Shown piece by piece: positions 63,401 to 64,000 of a DNA stretch of 64,000 nucleotides. A program made the position numbers and the translations under genes. The DNA lies in NCBI GenBank assembly GCA_007121555.1, contig SKKH01000100.1, forward strand, positions 31,952 to 95,951, in the 5' to 3' direction. This DNA is from Gemmatimonadota bacterium (lineage in GTDB: Bacteria > Gemmatimonadota > Gemmatimonadetes > Longimicrobiales > Gaopeijiaceae). The first letter of the stretch is position 1. Each line of letters opens with the position of its first letter. The notes under the pieces are model-generated. The model was given only the letters and a program-made list of their open reading frames with translations. It was not told the origin of the DNA and searched no databases.

Positions 63401-64000
63401 GGAAACGAGGGGATCCGTCGCCAGGAGTCCCCACGCCAGGAGGGTCCAGACCAGGATGGCCAGGGCCAGGAGCGAGAGGGCGGCCAGAAGCGAGGGGAGG
63501 ATCGACGAGAGCACGGTGACCACCATGCGGCCAGAGTCCCAGCTCAGGAGCCCCAGCCGAGGGGCCAGGAAGTTACTGAACTCCCTCAGGTGCTGAACCG
63601 GATCGTCCGAGGCCGCCGCGTCCCGGCCGACCCCTGCCCGTCCCGTCTCCTGGAAGGGGGTGGAGGGCCGCTGCGTCTCGCGCTCTTCGTCCCTGTCCGT
63701 CTCGTGGGCCCGAAATCGCCACGCGCTCCAGCAGCTTCCGATGTATCCGCCACCGGAGACCGTGGAGAGGTAGTCCAGGCGATCCAGTACATCCAGGCGC
63801 CGGAGGCCCTGGAGGAGTCCCAGGTTGAAGGTGGCGCTCCGGATCCCGCCGCCGGAGAGGGCGATGCCGGTGAGGTCCCGGGGCGGCACGGTGACCCGAC
63901 GCCCTTCGACGGTCAGGGAGGGTGCGGGGTCTCCTTCGTCGGTGAGCTCCCGGACGATCTGTTCGCGGAGATCTCCGTTCTCGAGATTCTCGTCGTCGCC
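60425..64000 (-). CDS. Large membrane patatin-like phospholipase (5' end outside the window)
   Basis: The frame is open from 60425 to the window edge (at least 1,191 residues); the track stops at a GTG (63889), but the codons upstream continue in frame without a stop, so the start lies beyond the window. Patatin blocks near the N-terminus are GIALSGGGIRSATFNLG (oxyanion) and LSTVSGGGYIGS (nucleophile); the Asp-Gly of the catalytic dyad is in SDGGHFENMAVYEL, after a series of about seven transmembrane helices. The C-terminal 500 residues have no recognisable domain. It should be a membrane lipid hydrolase. Confidence 0.85.
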   Translation of the reverse strand, partial: GDDENLENGDLREQIVRELTDEGDPAPSLTVEGRRVTVPPRDLTGIALSGGGIRSATFNLGLLQGLRRLDVLDRLDYLSTVSGGGYIGSCWSAWRFRAHETDRDEERETQRPSTPFQETGRAGVGRDAAASDDPVQHLREFSNFLAPRLGLLSWDSGRMVVTVLSSILPSLLAALSLLALAILVWTLLAWGLLATDPLVSTILFGVLTAVAMSAMERSWRRLGEELSLGKYVRALLVCLALTVGLWLALLHHPSAPFALDGAPPFATGADEPFGGAVGLPVPLVDAGVSGWTLLLTPVVVWVILSLLFSLGRFLGSRRIRTHQDRLDRSAFDRLHARLLLLAGVWIGAVLLWWVSILLWEWARLGFEAEITAGLVGSTGLTVWLFSQLQKRMSGEFTAAVGRTLLQRLRPVLPALLAYLAIALLLVCLMVALLALEAATPTASGQLILGGAATLALLLILVFFDPNEVGLHTFYRARISRAYLGASNPDPRARGRTEEQRDDDVELSAVPRSGPCHLICCAANDLSSRELGGLHRGARSAVLAPAGFSVDGRAREWEGDSPTLSAAATASAAAFNPLMGDRSRGLGPAVTFLMAAFNLRLGLWLPGVAPDEGADSRTPSRSARSNPMGLSGWPFFLELFGHARADGPQVHLSDGGHFENMAVYELIRRHCRFIVASDCGMDPDVEFNDLGNLVRRVRADFGVDIQIDLSPLRPDESGRSRQAMVAGDIHYPEGDTGILLLIKPTVTGDEPADVAQYRARNPVFPHESTGDQFYDEAQWEAYRRLGEHVARAAFSSGARELQGRPPVPGLFLQARREWQPVPEGFAERLSLFSDRIGEIDKLLRDPECTNLRRQVFREIGDLDPGSSKRDSDAEREAEAAAMDPADLGPALHLVRRVLLLMQEVYTREELELRANHPLYLGLMNYFARWTSAPLFRLWWPVLRTMHPRPFTRFVERHFGVGGREEDWISTAKVGAPLSSEEALAFRGWSGADILLEEARRVIPYYLSLTYLDRGYPIQVAQLTAIPVNGDLAWRTEDFFVPAGLWGAGIGGSFLRALTTPDAAGSATSPEAGAPGRPDVVNDPRGDPMGGYFVLIEGREGDGATEKKDLANEVQLYRSAAFREVEEDAVPTRVVQALAASEAMTPPSNGDASEEGAVASSREASQGSRIWMAWLPSGRTPETQDDEGPEPTP

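Overview
The window is GC-rich bacterial chromosome with dense, mixed-strand gene packing and no rRNA, tRNA, CRISPR array or prophage that I can see. The gene content points to a Gemmatimonadota-like organism: ECF sigma factor paired with a Ser/Thr kinase carrying TPRs, TolB-like/TPR and SARP/BTAD regulators, two DUF5916 outer-membrane-type proteins, S9 prolyl-oligopeptidase-family exopeptidases and amidohydrolase-type scavenging genes. This placement is an inference from gene content; there is no phylogenetic marker in the window.

Layout. 0.4-2.3 kb: a MarR regulator and an ArsO-like flavoprotein, both with cysteine pairs. 2.6-9 kb: Tat-type aldo/keto reductase, a methanethiol oxidase/selenium-binding protein translationally coupled to a small polytopic membrane protein, and an ECF sigma/receptor-kinase pair. 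9.5-18 kb: TolB/TPR protein, a truncated haemoglobin overlapping a PAS-adenylate cyclase, an orphan contractile tail-tube (gp19) protein, a methyltransferase/DUF4345 pair, and a MoaD-like/formamidase/nitroreductase stretch. 18-24 kb: secreted S9 peptidase and a quaternary-amine ABC transporter with fused binding protein and permease. 23-33 kb: SARP-type regulators, outer-membrane barrel candidates and a four-PAS hybrid histidine kinase. 33-41.6 kb: two DUF5916 genes flanking a thioesterase/nitronate monooxygenase pair, then a secreted TraB/DUF5694-like protein with a BRCT domain spliced into it. 41.6-42.9 kb: a 162-bp MITE-like palindromic element sitting on the 3' end of a wrecked RsbQ-PAS gene. 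43-44.1 kb: DUF6607 protein with a Fur-box-like upstream site.

44.2-49.8 kb is the clearest functional unit: an arsenic-resistance operon (ArsR with its operator, two-domain ArsA with all three metalloid-site cysteines, ACR3 efflux pump, a CC-motif HesB-like protein) running on into a tandem universal stress protein and a metallophosphoesterase. 49.9-64 kb: an M24 peptidase, CBS protein, YihY-family membrane protein, HNH nuclease, a frameshifted TPR gene with a GGCT-like enzyme, a YbdG-type MscS channel, a second secreted S9 peptidase, an orphan CheR and a large membrane patatin that runs off the right edge.

The observations I rate highest are the BRCT insertion in an exported TraB-like protein, the overlapping globin/cyclase pair (a split haem-sensor cyclase), the MITE family whose copies each sit on a gene's stop codon, the decayed RsbQ-PAS fusion, and the lone tail-tube gene. 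All functional calls are by reading protein motifs; no database search was run.
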